Of a DNA stretch of 45,709 nucleotides, positions 16,576 through 25,827 are shown in pieces; position 1 is the stretch's first letter, and every line of letters starts with the position of its first letter. This DNA is from DASQLQ01 sp035629935 (lineage in GTDB: Bacteria > Actinomycetota > CADDZG01 > WHSQ01): assembly GCA_035629935.1 (NCBI GenBank), contig DASQLQ010000158.1, positions 1 to 45,709 on the forward strand. Reading direction: 5' to 3'. Under the pieces are notes generated by a model. The model saw nothing but the letters and a program-made list of their open reading frames with translations. It made no database searches and had not been told where the DNA came from. The translations under genes were made by a program, and so were the position numbers.

Positions 16576-18032
16576 GGAATCTGCGTTCCTGCCTCGACGG
16601 CACCGCGTTTGCGGAGGAGAGACGTGAGTTGCCGGAACTCCTCCGCCGCCAGAAGCCGGGCCGCAACCACAGCGAGCACCAGATACGTGACGACACCCAC
16701 ACCGAAACCGATCGCCTCATGATCGCCCGTCGCCGCCAGAGCGATCGTCATGCCTGCGGCCGCCACCGGTGCCACCAGAACGACCCCGCTGGGTCGCGGC
16801 CATCCATATCTGCGAACGAACATCCCGCCGAGGGCGACTGCCTCGAAGCATTCGGTTACAAAAGTCACCACCGCTGCAGCGATGAAACCGTGAGTTGGGA
16901 TGAAGATGAGGTTGCCGACCACGTTGATCGATAACGCCCCCAGCGCTACGTACACGATGCCCCGGGAACTGCCCCTTGCAACCGTCGACATGCGGGATAA
17001 GTGAGCGATCCCATAGAGAAGTGCCGACCAGGTGAGCCACGGGACCGCGGCCGCGGCCCCCGCGAAGCGATCGGAGAACACGGCGACGACCACCCATCGT
17101 GACAAGAACATCGATCCGACGGCGATCGGAAGATAGAACAAGAAGATCAGGGACAGCGTTGCTTCGAAGGTACGGCTCCACGTCGCCTTCGAATCTGAAC
17201 GCGCCAGCCGGGGAAGGGCCACGTTCGCGAGGTTCCAAGCGACGAATAGCAACGACTCGAGGAACCGGTAAGCGACTCCATACAGACCGACCGCCACCGG
17301 ACCGCGCAAGGCTTGCAGAAGAACCATGTCCACACGGAAGGCCGCCATGCTGAGGAGAGCCGCGAAACCCAGGGGCGCTCCCTGCGCGAGTAATCCGGTG
17401 GCGATCCGCCTATCGGCGGCTCGTAGATCGATCGGTGGAAACTTCCGGAGCAACACGATCCAACCGAAGACCAGCGCCCCCAGGGAGCCGAGGGCATACG
17501 CCACTGCCACGAGGACCAGATCGTCGGTTGCCGAGAGGACTATGAAAGCAAGCGCGGTCGATACGATCCGATTCACGAGTGTTACGAGGGCATGCCACCA
17601 CATCCGTTCGTACGCTTTGAAGATGGTTCCCAGGAACGTCGAGATCTCGTCGAGGAATAGAGCGGCACCCGTGACTATGACGGCGGCAAGGATCCGACCG
17701 CTGGGGACGAACAAAGGAGCGAGCAAACATCCTGCGAGCAGAGCGACGACGGCCAGACCCGTGCGGATCCTCAAGCCGCTGGCGAAAACGACCGACATGC
17801 GTGAGCGATCGCGTGCGATGTCGCGGACCGTTGTGGCATCCAACCCCGCCCTGCCGAACATCAGCAGGAGGGGGAAGAAGGCCAGAGCGAAAGCGATGTA
17901 CCCGTAACCACGGGTTCCCAGCTCGCGGGCAACGATGACGACGAAAACGAAGCTGGCGATCTTGGAGCTCGCCTCGGCTACGACCATCCATAGGGCGTTG
18001 CCGGCGAATGACCGTGCACCGGAGGAACTCAC
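16572..18032 (-). CDS. Wzx/MATE-type polysaccharide flippase
   Basis: 486 residues, GTG start at 18032 (alternative starts are poor). About 12-14 membrane helices are visible, with the family opening AGNALWMVVAEASSKIASF and VARELGTRGYGYIAFALAF, and DATTVRDIARD in an early loop. Moves lipid-linked repeat units across the membrane. It heads a four-gene minus-strand operon (flippase, GT2, GT4, deacetylase), all joined by 4-bp overlaps. The start lies only 6 bp from the divergent polymerase frame, so promoters must overlap coding sequence. Confidence 0.9.
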   Translation of the reverse strand: MSSSGARSFAGNALWMVVAEASSKIASFVFVVIVARELGTRGYGYIAFALAFFPLLLMFGRAGLDATTVRDIARDRSRMSVVFASGLRIRTGLAVVALLAGCLLAPLFVPSGRILAAVIVTGAALFLDEISTFLGTIFKAYERMWWHALVTLVNRIVSTALAFIVLSATDDLVLVAVAYALGSLGALVFGWIVLLRKFPPIDLRAADRRIATGLLAQGAPLGFAALLSMAAFRVDMVLLQALRGPVAVGLYGVAYRFLESLLFVAWNLANVALPRLARSDSKATWSRTFEATLSLIFLFYLPIAVGSMFLSRWVVVAVFSDRFAGAAAAVPWLTWSALLYGIAHLSRMSTVARGSSRGIVYVALGALSINVVGNLIFIPTHGFIAAAVVTFVTECFEAVALGGMFVRRYGWPRPSGVVLVAPVAAAGMTIALAATGDHEAIGFGVGVVTYLVLAVVAARLLAAEEFRQLTSLLRKRGAVEAGTQIP

Positions 18033-18038
18033 CTCGAC

Positions 18039-19514
18039 ATGTTCGCAGAAGGCTGCCGCGTCGAAAACGACGGAAGAACCGCAATCCGCGAGACTGTCTC
18101 GATGAGCGCCTCTCTGAGCAGCACGTCTCGCAGCGGAGATTCGTCCTGGCGATGGGTGCCGTTGCTTCTGCTCGCTCTCGTGAGCGCCATGGTGGGGAAT
18201 GTATTGGCGCGCGCTGCTACGGCGTTCGATTCAGTCGGGCCAGCGGTGATGGTCGCCGTCCCGGCCGTATTGATCCTGGCTGTGGTGGCGTTCGGTCGTC
18301 CGCTGATCGGCATCGCCGTGATCGTCGTCTCGTTCCCGTTCGGCACCATCGCGCTACCCACCGGCCCCGTATCACTTCAGGCGGTCGAGCTCGGGGTCGT
18401 CCTTGTCGCAGTCGTCGTCGCTCTCCACCGGTTGGCGCGCGGGACGACCATGCTCCCGTTGACGCCACATCTCTGGTGGCTCCTTGGTCTTATCGGATGC
18501 GCCCTCTTGGCGCTTCCCTCTGCGATCGACCAAGAACTGGCGTTGAAGCAGGTCGCGCAGCTCATCGGGGGATTCCTCTACGTGACCTGCGTGATCGCGG
18601 CGTGCCGGGAGATGACCGACGTTCGTCGACTCATGACGCTGTTCGTGCTAGTTGCCGCCGCGATCGCATTGGTCTCGTTGATGAGTCAGGGAGAGTTCCG
18701 ATCCTCCCTTGGGGGCTCGGTCGTTTCGGGCCGCGCGGAGGGCACCTTCGACCAACCGAACCAACTCGGATCGTTCTCCGCACTCGCTGCCTTCGTCGCT
18801 GTGGGTCTTGCTATGGGCGCGCGCGCGTGGCGAGAGCGATCAACGATGCTCGTCTCGTTCGGCTTGGTGACGGGGGCGTTGCTCCTGTCGCTGTCGCGCG
18901 GGGCGTGGATCGGGACGGCTGCGGCCGTTGTGTTCCTGGCATTCGCTATGCGGCGCTCCCGCAGACTCATCCTGGCGGTGGCCATTCCGATCCTCTTCGT
19001 TGCTGCGATGGCGGGAGCGCTCGCCTCTTCCAGTCCGCAGGTTGCGGTGATAACTCAAAGGATCGAGTCATTCACCGTGCGGAGCCCCTACGACAACCGC
19101 CCCGCTATCTGGGCCGAGGCTTATCGCGAGATAGCCGACGATCCGTGGACGGGACAGGGACCCGGAAGTTTCCCGGTGGCCAGCGCCCGCGCTTCGTCCG
19201 AAGCGACGACGACATCCGCAGACCACGCGCACAACCTGTGGTTGACGTGGGCAGCCGAGTCCGGCATCCCCGCTGCGCTGATGCTGACGGGCTTCATTGT
19301 GGCCGTCGGGCTGGGGGCCGCCCAGGCTCTTCGGGCCGCCGGCAATGCGCGCGATCGCGCGATGGTCGTGGGTCTGACCGCTGCGATGATCACGCTGCTG
19401 GGTCAAGGGATCGTCGACTACACACTTCGCAACGCAGTGGTGTTCTTCGCCGCGCTGACGGTCATCGGCGCGTTCCTAGCCACATGGAGAATAGCGACCA
19501 CATCGACGCGCTAG
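18039..19514 (+). CDS. O-antigen ligase/polymerase (Wzy-like) membrane protein
   Basis: 491 residues from ATG 18039 (GGAGGA lies 12 bases upstream); an ATG at 18102 is an alternative and would leave more room for promoters. About 11-12 membrane helices. The Wzy_C hallmarks are visible: LLSLSRGAWIG, the large outer loop with ITQRIESFTVRSPYDNRP, GQGPGSFPVASA and the catalytic-type DHAHNLWL. It polymerises or ligates polysaccharide repeat units outside the membrane. Divergent to the flippase, its natural functional partner. Confidence 0.88.
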   Translation: MFAEGCRVENDGRTAIRETVSMSASLSSTSRSGDSSWRWVPLLLLALVSAMVGNVLARAATAFDSVGPAVMVAVPAVLILAVVAFGRPLIGIAVIVVSFPFGTIALPTGPVSLQAVELGVVLVAVVVALHRLARGTTMLPLTPHLWWLLGLIGCALLALPSAIDQELALKQVAQLIGGFLYVTCVIAACREMTDVRRLMTLFVLVAAAIALVSLMSQGEFRSSLGGSVVSGRAEGTFDQPNQLGSFSALAAFVAVGLAMGARAWRERSTMLVSFGLVTGALLLSLSRGAWIGTAAAVVFLAFAMRRSRRLILAVAIPILFVAAMAGALASSSPQVAVITQRIESFTVRSPYDNRPAIWAEAYREIADDPWTGQGPGSFPVASARASSEATTTSADHAHNLWLTWAAESGIPAALMLTGFIVAVGLGAAQALRAAGNARDRAMVVGLTAAMITLLGQGIVDYTLRNAVVFFAALTVIGAFLATWRIATTSTR

Positions 19515-19527
19515 TCGGTCCGTCGAA

Positions 19528-19550
19528 CGCCGACGGGTAGGCCGTCGGCG
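19528..19550. terminator. hairpin between convergent genes
   Basis: Perfect 9-bp inverted repeat CGCCGACGG / CCGTCGGCG with a 5-base loop, placed between the polymerase stop (19514) and the glycosidase stop (19554). No T-tract on either side. Likely shared two-way terminator. Confidence 0.65.
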
Positions 19551-19553
19551 GTA

Positions 19554-20633
19554 CTAGGAAGTAAGGAAGCGCTTCATCGCCCGGTAGGCGGGCTTCGGAT
19601 CCAGGTTCCGGCGCAGCAGGCCGTAGTTGTCGACCTGTATGTTGCCCGAGTCTCGGTTTCGCTCGTTGTACCAAAAGACGTTAGTCACGTAGGGGTACTT
19701 CCGACCGACGAACTTCAGCATGCGCACGAGGTACTCACCTTGTTTCCGTGGCGTCACGCCAAGCATCCAGTTCTCCATACCTGGTGAATTCTTGTGCGAT
19801 GACCAGCCGAGCTCCGTGAACCAGATCTTCTTGTTCCCGTCGCCGTACTTCTTCATCAGCCGGCGAACGGCAGGAGTGTGGGTCAGCCACCACTTGTTGT
19901 CCTCGCCGGGGTGGTCGGGGGGAGCATCGGCCACTCCCTGGTAGGGATGGGTCGACATGATGTCGAAGCTTCCCGCGGCACCGGCCTTGTAGACGCGCTC
20001 CAACCATTCCGTGTCGTTGTAAGACGGGCCCCCCATGACGACCTTCGCGTTCGGATCCCCCGCCTTGAACCTCTTGTAAGACGCTTTCAGCAAGCCTGCG
20101 TAATCGCGTGCATCACCGGTGAAGAAGTCATCGAGGTTGGGCTCGTTCCAGACTTCCCACGCACTGATGCGTCCTCGGAAGCGCCGGGCCATGATCTCCG
20201 CGATGTTGCCGTAGGACGCGTTGCGAGCAGGAGGAGCAAGCAGACCCGCACCGTTGTTCGCCCACTCCGGCGTCCGCCATAGCGTGGCGAGCACCTTGAT
20301 GCCTCGCGATCGCGCTCCATCCACGACGCTGTCCAGAAGATCCATATGCCACTGGTTGATCTCGCCCTTCGATTCCTGGACCGAGGCCCATCCGACGTCA
20401 ACGCGCACCCACTTGACGCCGGCGGCGGCCAACTTGTCCAAGACCTCCCGGCGCTGAGCATCCGTGTAGTCGCCCCACATCGCATGGAACTGAACACCCA
20501 TCTCGGGATGGCGGACTCGGCCGGCCGTGGTCGTTGCCTCTGCCGCTACACCGGGGACATTGAGGGAGGCCACCATGAGAACGGCCATCACGGCCATCAC
20601 CGGTGTCCGAACCGAAAAGATCTTGCCCCCCAT
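19554..20633 (-). CDS. secreted clan GH-A glycoside hydrolase
   Basis: 359 residues from the ATG at 20633, chosen because GAGG stands just upstream and a Sec signal peptide follows (about 1-31, VMAVMAVLMVASLN...GVAA); the frame is open to 20801. TIM-barrel landmarks resemble GH39/GH5-type enzymes: W-V-R-V-D-V-G-W, acid/base E164 in AWEVWNEPN, STHPYQG, and nucleophile E274 in IWFTELGWSS. Secreted glycosidases in polymerase-dependent loci often trim or release polymer. Substrate unknown. Divergent from the chain-length kinase gene. Confidence 0.85.
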   Translation of the reverse strand: MGGKIFSVRTPVMAVMAVLMVASLNVPGVAAEATTTAGRVRHPEMGVQFHAMWGDYTDAQRREVLDKLAAAGVKWVRVDVGWASVQESKGEINQWHMDLLDSVVDGARSRGIKVLATLWRTPEWANNGAGLLAPPARNASYGNIAEIMARRFRGRISAWEVWNEPNLDDFFTGDARDYAGLLKASYKRFKAGDPNAKVVMGGPSYNDTEWLERVYKAGAAGSFDIMSTHPYQGVADAPPDHPGEDNKWWLTHTPAVRRLMKKYGDGNKKIWFTELGWSSHKNSPGMENWMLGVTPRKQGEYLVRMLKFVGRKYPYVTNVFWYNERNRDSGNIQVDNYGLLRRNLDPKPAYRAMKRFLTS

Positions 20634-20792
20634 TTGCACCTCGACTGCCTCCCCGGCCCTTGGCGGCTCGACGAAACGATCCGCTGTCTCTATTTCGGCA
20701 CAAATGGGTACTTCTTGAGAAGAGCTTTGCGCATCTTGCGTAGGAAAAACTTCGACTAATCTCTCAGCGGCCCAACGTCTGCGGGGAGCGAA
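20634..20792. promoter_or_regulatory. divergent promoter region, glycosidase versus Wzz/kinase
   Basis: 159 bp between divergent starts. It holds a small dyad CTTCTTGAGAAG at 20711-20722 and a locally AT-richer stretch (about 20735-20765). GGGGAG just before 20793 is the ribosome site for the plus-strand gene. No confident -10/-35 pair assigned. Confidence 0.4.
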
Positions 20793-22070
20793 TTGATCCA
20801 AGAACGGACTCTGCCCGATCTGCTGGACGCGATCCGGCGTCGATGGATACCGGTGACTATCGTCACGGTCGCCCTAGTCGCGGGCGCTACGACCTACGTC
20901 GAAACGCTTCCCAACCAATACGAGTCACAGGCGCTGATCGCCCTCGGCCCCCGCACCAGGGTGGGCGCCTCTGCCGACACCGTCCGGGTCGTAGGGCCCA
21001 AGTACGTCGAGTACCTAACGGCACCGTCGACGATCGAGGAGATCGCTCCGGACGTCGATCAGAGCCCCGCCGATATAGCCGACGGCGTGGACGCAGAGCT
21101 GGCGGTCGATACCGGAAACCTGACGATCACGGCCGAGATGACCTCGCCCGAAGCTGCAGCCGATGTAGCGAATGCGTTCGCAGACGCGGCCGTCGAACTA
21201 GCCGATGAGGATCGCCTCCTCTCCGGTGAGCTCCTGGCCGAGGCATTGGAGCCCGCGGTCCCGTCCGGACCCCCGCGGCGAATGCTCGAAGGAGCCTCGC
21301 TTCTCGCCGGTCTGCTCCTCGGCGCCGCGATCGCGGTCGTGCTCGAGCGGGGCAGACCTCGCCTGCACTCGGTCCAGGACATAGCTCGGGTGACGGGCCA
21401 CCCCGTCGTGGGGCGGATCCCTCGGTCCAAGCTGCTCCGACGGGAACCCCAAGAATGGTTGAGCGATCCGATCGTTGGTTCGGCATTCAGAAGCCTGCGT
21501 GCCAACCTCGAGACCCAGTGGCGCGCACGATCGATCAATTCGATCGTCGTCACCTCACCGGGCCAGGGGGACGGCAAGACCACCGTCGCAACCGTTTTCG
21601 CCGCATCGCTTGCACGGCTCGGCGCTTCCGTCCTGCTGATCGATGCAGACCTGAGGCGCCCGAACGTCGCTCGGTTGATCCAGAAGCAGGGGGGCGATCT
21701 TTCCGCAGTGCTGCGCGGGGAGGCCGAATTCCAAGCCGAGATCAAACCGGAATGGATCGACGGCTTGTGGGTGCTGACCACGACGGCGGATCCCGATGCC
21801 GGTGACCTGCTGGCCCGGCGATTCTCCGAGGTCCTTCAGATGGCCAAGGAGAAGTTCGACATCGTCATCGTGGATAGTCCTCCGGTTGTTACGACCGACG
21901 ATGCCCGCACCCTGGCCACGCTGGCAGACGGCGTCTTGATCGTCGTGTCTCAGCGATCGGATGTCAGCGAAGTCACCGAGGCGGTCCTGGCGCTCGAGGC
22001 GCTCAAAGCTCCGATACTGGGAGTCGTCGCGAACCGGCTGAGGGAAGCCGCTAAGGCCTATTACGGCTGA
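20793..22070 (+). CDS. one-chain Wzz/bacterial tyrosine kinase
   Basis: 425 residues from a TTG start with GGGGAG upstream. N-terminal Wzz domain: first membrane helix about 19-36, extracytoplasmic part to about 165, second helix about 167-184. The cytoplasmic BY-kinase domain has Walker A SPGQGDGKTT (255-264), Walker A' VLLIDADLRRP and Walker B IVIVDSPPV. The Wzz ectodomain is short (about 130 residues). The usual C-terminal Tyr cluster is reduced to the final KAYYG. Controls polymer chain length and export through the polymerase. Confidence 0.9.
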   Translation: MIQERTLPDLLDAIRRRWIPVTIVTVALVAGATTYVETLPNQYESQALIALGPRTRVGASADTVRVVGPKYVEYLTAPSTIEEIAPDVDQSPADIADGVDAELAVDTGNLTITAEMTSPEAAADVANAFADAAVELADEDRLLSGELLAEALEPAVPSGPPRRMLEGASLLAGLLLGAAIAVVLERGRPRLHSVQDIARVTGHPVVGRIPRSKLLRREPQEWLSDPIVGSAFRSLRANLETQWRARSINSIVVTSPGQGDGKTTVATVFAASLARLGASVLLIDADLRRPNVARLIQKQGGDLSAVLRGEAEFQAEIKPEWIDGLWVLTTTADPDAGDLLARRFSEVLQMAKEKFDIVIVDSPPVVTTDDARTLATLADGVLIVVSQRSDVSEVTEAVLALEALKAPILGVVANRLREAAKAYYG

Positions 22071-23194
22071 GACGACATAACGAGCGCATACGCCTCATCC
22101 ATGCGCTCGGTCAACAAGTCCCAATCGAACGCCTCCTCGGCTCGTCGACGCGCGGCTAGACCCTCGCGCGCCGTCAGCTCTGGATCCTTCAGTCGCCTGA
22201 TCAAGGCCGTCGCGAGAGCGCTGTGGTCCCCCACCGGCACCACCTCTCCCCCAGCGCCAAGTACGCGAACGACGCCCGGGACGTCCGTGGCGACGACACT
22301 GCGTCCGCTGGCCATGGCTTCGAGCAGCGAGAGTGAAAGGCCATCCCAGCGCGAGGGGATCACGACGAGGTCAGCGGCGGCCAACCAAGGAACGACCTTC
22401 TCCTGATGCCCCGCGAACACGACCCCCATCCCGCCTGCGAGCTCCGCTACCTGTTCCCGCTCGGGCCCATCGCCGACGAGCACGAGCTTTGCTTCGGGTT
22501 CGGCCACCTTGACATGGGCCCATGCATCCACCAGCAGGTCTTGTCCCTTCTGGTACCGCAAGGGCCCGACACACACCGCGATCGGTGCCCGGCTCAACCC
22601 CAGTTGGGCACGCGCTCTCACCCTGTCCTCTTCGCTCTGGAAGGAGAACTCGTCAAGATCGACGGCGTTCTCGATCACCCGCCAGTGAGCAACGAGCCCT
22701 GCCGACTCCCCCCGCTCCCGCTCCTCCCGGCTGACGCAGATCAGAAGATCGCTGCGCGGTGCTGCGAACCGCTCCCATCTCCTGACGGCCAATGCAGTAG
22801 CTCCTTCAACTGCGTCCCACGACCAGCCATGCGGTTGAAAGATGGTTCGAGGACCTAAGGCCCGAAGTCGACCTGCAACCCCCGCCTTCGAGGAGTGGAG
22901 ATGAACGATGTCGGGTCGGACACGATCGACGATGCGACGCAACGCGCGCGTCTCGGCCGCGATCGAGGGGCCCGGTGACCTGGTAGCCCGCCACTCGACC
23001 CAGTCGACCCCTCGTTCACGAAGTGAAACGGCCAGGGGGCCGGGAGGGGACGCGACCGTCACCTGCCTGCCCTGGGTCCTCTGCGTCCGGGACAAGCGCA
23101 GGATGTAGGCGGCCACGCCCCCGTCGACGGGTTGCGCCACATGAAGAACGCTTAGGGTTCCGTGCTTGAAACGACGAGCACTGTTGGCGGGCAT
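22061..23194 (-). CDS. GT4-family glycosyltransferase
   Basis: 377 residues if started at ATG 23194, giving MPANSARRFKHGTLSVLHVA; this start overlaps the divergent DUF4012 gene by 29 bp and is uncertain. Typical GT4 features: HVAQPVDGGVAAYI acceptor loop, DIVHLHSSKAG, CVGPLRYQKGQDLLVDAW, VLVGDGPER and the E-x7-E-like segment GLSLSLLEAMASGRSVVATD. Transfers a sugar from a nucleotide donor at the inner membrane face. Overlaps the convergent Wzz/kinase gene by 10 bp. No strong Shine-Dalgarno seen. Confidence 0.85.
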   Translation of the reverse strand: MPANSARRFKHGTLSVLHVAQPVDGGVAAYILRLSRTQRTQGRQVTVASPPGPLAVSLRERGVDWVEWRATRSPGPSIAAETRALRRIVDRVRPDIVHLHSSKAGVAGRLRALGPRTIFQPHGWSWDAVEGATALAVRRWERFAAPRSDLLICVSREERERGESAGLVAHWRVIENAVDLDEFSFQSEEDRVRARAQLGLSRAPIAVCVGPLRYQKGQDLLVDAWAHVKVAEPEAKLVLVGDGPEREQVAELAGGMGVVFAGHQEKVVPWLAAADLVVIPSRWDGLSLSLLEAMASGRSVVATDVPGVVRVLGAGGEVVPVGDHSALATALIRRLKDPELTAREGLAARRRAEEAFDWDLLTERMDEAYALVMSSQP

Positions 23195-25025
23195 ATTCAT
23201 CATTCTTAGCCTAGACATCGCCGTGGGCGTCCCCCTCATCAGGGCGGGGATCAACCTCCTCCAGGCTCGAGAGGCACTGACCCTCGAGGCGGCCGACGTA
23301 GTCCGATCGGATCTGATCGGCGCCAAACAAGACCTGGACACGGCGGTCGATTCACTCGAGTCGTTGCCCGTCCGGGCACTGGCAGGGCTGCCCGGTCCTG
23401 GGCACAACTACGCGGCTTTGACGAAGGTGGCGCGAGCCTCCTCCAACGTCCTTGCGCGCGCTCTCGACCTCCAGGACTGGCGCGACGAGAACCTCGAGGA
23501 TGTCTTCGCAGAAGGACGCATCGACTTCGATGTGCTCGACACCGTGGCCGAACCTCTGGTCGCCCAGACCCAAGCATTCGGCGAGCTCGAGACGGCGGCC
23601 GCGGGCGATCGTTCGCCGTGGCTCCTGCCTCCACTATGGGACGCGCTCGATGAGCTCGAAGAACGCGCCGGCGAGCTCCACTCTGGCACCGAGCGCGCCG
23701 CCGCTCTGCTGGAACACTCGCGGTCCCTCCTCGGCGACCCCGATCCCAGGACCTATCTCGTGATGTCGATCAACAATGCAGAGCTACGAGGAGCCGGGGG
23801 CCTTCTTTCCGGCATCGGCACCGTCACGTTCGATCGAGGAGATATCGACGTCGGTCGTCAGTGGCCGCGCGAGTACTACCAGCGCAAGCCGTACCGAAAG
23901 GTGCCCGCCCCGGCTGCCTATCTGCAGCGATACGGAACGTTCAAAGCAAACACGACCCTCTGGGCGAACGTCACGTACTCCCCCGACCTCGTGGACTCTG
24001 CACTCGTCGCCACTCGTCTGTTCGAGAGCCAAACGGGGATCCATACCGAAGGTGCCCTTATCGTCGACCCTCGCGGCCTGGAGGCGTTGATCCCATCCGG
24101 CACCGAGATACCCGTGACCGGCGCCGACGAACCTCTTCACTCCGAAGCGTTCGCGCGATGGATCTACTCGGATGCGTACACGCAGTTCGATGATGATTTC
24201 GAGCGGCGGGCCGCCATCATCGAGGTCGGCAGCCAGGCACTAGATTCCGCTCTCGAAGGTGGCCTGCAGATCGATTCTTTGCCCGAGCTGGGGGCCGCGG
24301 TCGCCGGCGGACACATCGCGTTGATCTCTTTCGACAGTGAGGAGCTGGCTGCGCTGGAAGACCTGGGCCTTGCCTCCACCGTCGGAGAGATCGAGGACGA
24401 CTATCTGATGGTCGCCGCCCACAACTTCGGTGACGGACACGGCGAGGGCACCAAGCTCGATTACTGGGTGAAGCGAAGCGTGCGACATGGATGTGCTATC
24501 GACGGAGTCGGTGTTGCCCGGTGCGCGGCGGAAGCGGCCTTCGACAACCAGGCCCCCGAGGGCCTTACCGCCTACGTGGCGGGGGCCCGCCCGTACGGGT
24601 TGTTGCGGAGCTTCGTCGAGATACTGATCCCGCGCGACGCGGAGCTAACCGGCGTCTACGTGAACGCTCAACCGACCGAGTACAGACGGTACGTCGAAGG
24701 AGAGGTTCAATCGATAGCGGTTTACATCCGGGTGCCTCGCCAAGAACAGCAAGCGATCATCATCGAGTACGAGCTACCAGCACGGAACGAGTACTCGTTC
24801 ACGTTGCGGCCGCAACCCTTGACTGAGGATGCCCGGGTGAAGCTCCTTCTACGCGTCCCCGACGATTGGTCGGTGACCGGTCCGCCCGAGCTCGAGAACA
24901 ACGTTCATGTCTTCGACGGGGCCTTGACGGGCCCCCTCCACGTCGAAGCTCGGCCCGACGCGCGCTTAGGACTCAGCGCGGCGTGGGATGGCGTGAGAGA
25001 TCTAGTTGGAAAGGTGTTCGACTAG
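23166..25025 (+). CDS. DUF4012 exported protein
   Basis: 619 residues from a TTG start. A short cytoplasmic MKRR and hydrophobic helix (about 6-27) anchor it, followed by a helical region and then the DUF4012 core: RTYLVMSINNAELRGAGGLL near 198-217, a family hallmark (R-T-Y-L-x6-N-A-E-L-R-x-x-G-G), and later GTKLDYWVKRSV. DUF4012 proteins are frequent beside actinobacterial and Gram-positive polysaccharide genes, but the biochemical role is not established. Its stop overlaps the convergent DivIVA-like gene by 4 bp. Confidence 0.85.
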   Translation: MKRRALLAGIFIILSLDIAVGVPLIRAGINLLQAREALTLEAADVVRSDLIGAKQDLDTAVDSLESLPVRALAGLPGPGHNYAALTKVARASSNVLARALDLQDWRDENLEDVFAEGRIDFDVLDTVAEPLVAQTQAFGELETAAAGDRSPWLLPPLWDALDELEERAGELHSGTERAAALLEHSRSLLGDPDPRTYLVMSINNAELRGAGGLLSGIGTVTFDRGDIDVGRQWPREYYQRKPYRKVPAPAAYLQRYGTFKANTTLWANVTYSPDLVDSALVATRLFESQTGIHTEGALIVDPRGLEALIPSGTEIPVTGADEPLHSEAFARWIYSDAYTQFDDDFERRAAIIEVGSQALDSALEGGLQIDSLPELGAAVAGGHIALISFDSEELAALEDLGLASTVGEIEDDYLMVAAHNFGDGHGEGTKLDYWVKRSVRHGCAIDGVGVARCAAEAAFDNQAPEGLTAYVAGARPYGLLRSFVEILIPRDAELTGVYVNAQPTEYRRYVEGEVQSIAVYIRVPRQEQQAIIIEYELPARNEYSFTLRPQPLTEDARVKLLLRVPDDWSVTGPPELENNVHVFDGALTGPLHVEARPDARLGLSAAWDGVRDLVGKVFD

Positions 25026-25693
25026 CCGCCGGCCTCGACCTTGCGAGACGCGTTCGCATCCAGGCCGGGATCGGCAGCTTCGGTCGATGCGGCGGGAGTG
25101 ACTTTCTCGGGGGCGTCCTCGTTGTCGGCCGAGGTCGCCGTCTGCGAGTTGATCTCGACCATGTCGCCTGCGGCTTCCTGGACGTCGAGCTCCTGACGCA
25201 GGTTCTGGATCATCGCCTCGAGTGAGTACAGGCGCTGGCGAACCTTCGCCTCGGTCGTCTGAAGTCGCTCCAACCTGCGGTGGCTGTCTTTGATCTTGTC
25301 GGCGGCCTCTTTCTCGGCCCCCGCACGTATCTCGACTGCATATCGGTCCACTTCGTCACGCAGTCGCTTGGCAGCGTTCGTGGCGGCATCCCTGATCCGA
25401 GCGGCCTCTTTGTCGGCGCGCATCCTGAGTTCGGCGGCATCGCCTTCGGCCTGGCGCTTCATGTCGGAGGCCGACTGTTTGGCGGCCTGGATCACGCTTC
25501 CTACCTCGCGTCCAAGCTGCTCGTAAGCGTCGTTGGGAACGTCTTCTCCGGCTCGCGCGGTATCGGCGAGAGCCTTGTAGTCGGAGGCGACGGCCTCGAG
25601 GAATGCACGGACTTCTTCCTTGTCATAGCCGCGCAGCGTGAGAAGGAAATCCTTCCCCCTGATCTCCTCGGCTGAAAATGGCACCTCGGCCAC
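25022..25693 (-). CDS. DivIVA-domain coiled-coil protein
   Basis: 223 residues from a GTG at 25693; a GTG at 25684 is equally plausible and would give MPFSAEEIRGKDF. The first 45 residues form the membrane-curvature-binding DivIVA motif (EEIRGKDFLLTLRGYDKEEV). About 60-185 is a charged coiled coil, then an acidic, Ala/Thr-rich tail. DivIVA-family proteins sit at poles and septa and recruit envelope machinery. Its place at the end of a polysaccharide locus suggests a role in localising synthesis (inference). The canonical polar gene normally lies in the division cluster, so this is probably a paralogue. Confidence 0.87.
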   Translation of the reverse strand: MAEVPFSAEEIRGKDFLLTLRGYDKEEVRAFLEAVASDYKALADTARAGEDVPNDAYEQLGREVGSVIQAAKQSASDMKRQAEGDAAELRMRADKEAARIRDAATNAAKRLRDEVDRYAVEIRAGAEKEAADKIKDSHRRLERLQTTEAKVRQRLYSLEAMIQNLRQELDVQEAAGDMVEINSQTATSADNEDAPEKVTPAASTEAADPGLDANASRKVEAGG

Positions 25694-25827
25694 CCCCTAT
25701 TCGGTAGCTAGCTTTGTTTGGATATCCACAGATTCTTTAGTGAGAGCCAACTTCCTGCAAATGGAAGGCTCTCCCAACTTCACGACCCTAATGGTCGCAC
25801 GAAAAAGATCTATGGATATCGCGGGCG
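25694..25827. promoter_or_regulatory. intergenic region before the DivIVA-like gene
   Basis: 134 bp, more AT-rich than its surroundings. Besides the hairpin at 25742-25773 there is a small dyad CGACCctaatGGTCG near 25783-25797. GGATATC occurs on both sides of the hairpin. Probably carries the promoter of the DivIVA-like gene. Confidence 0.4.
25742..25773. terminator. candidate hairpin between LPXTG and DivIVA-like genes
   Basis: Arms GAGAGCC and GGCTCTC (7 bp) enclose a second stem TTCC/GGAA with a 7-base loop and a 3-base bulge. It sits 55-85 bases after the stop of the minus-strand LPXTG gene. No T-tract follows, so it may be a weak terminator or a stabilising/processing structure. Confidence 0.5.

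Noticed and set aside
18008..19540. 510-codon plus-strand frame alternative to the polymerase gene
   Set aside because: Arg/Gly/Ser-rich with no membrane helices; the other frame has a clear O-antigen ligase pattern.
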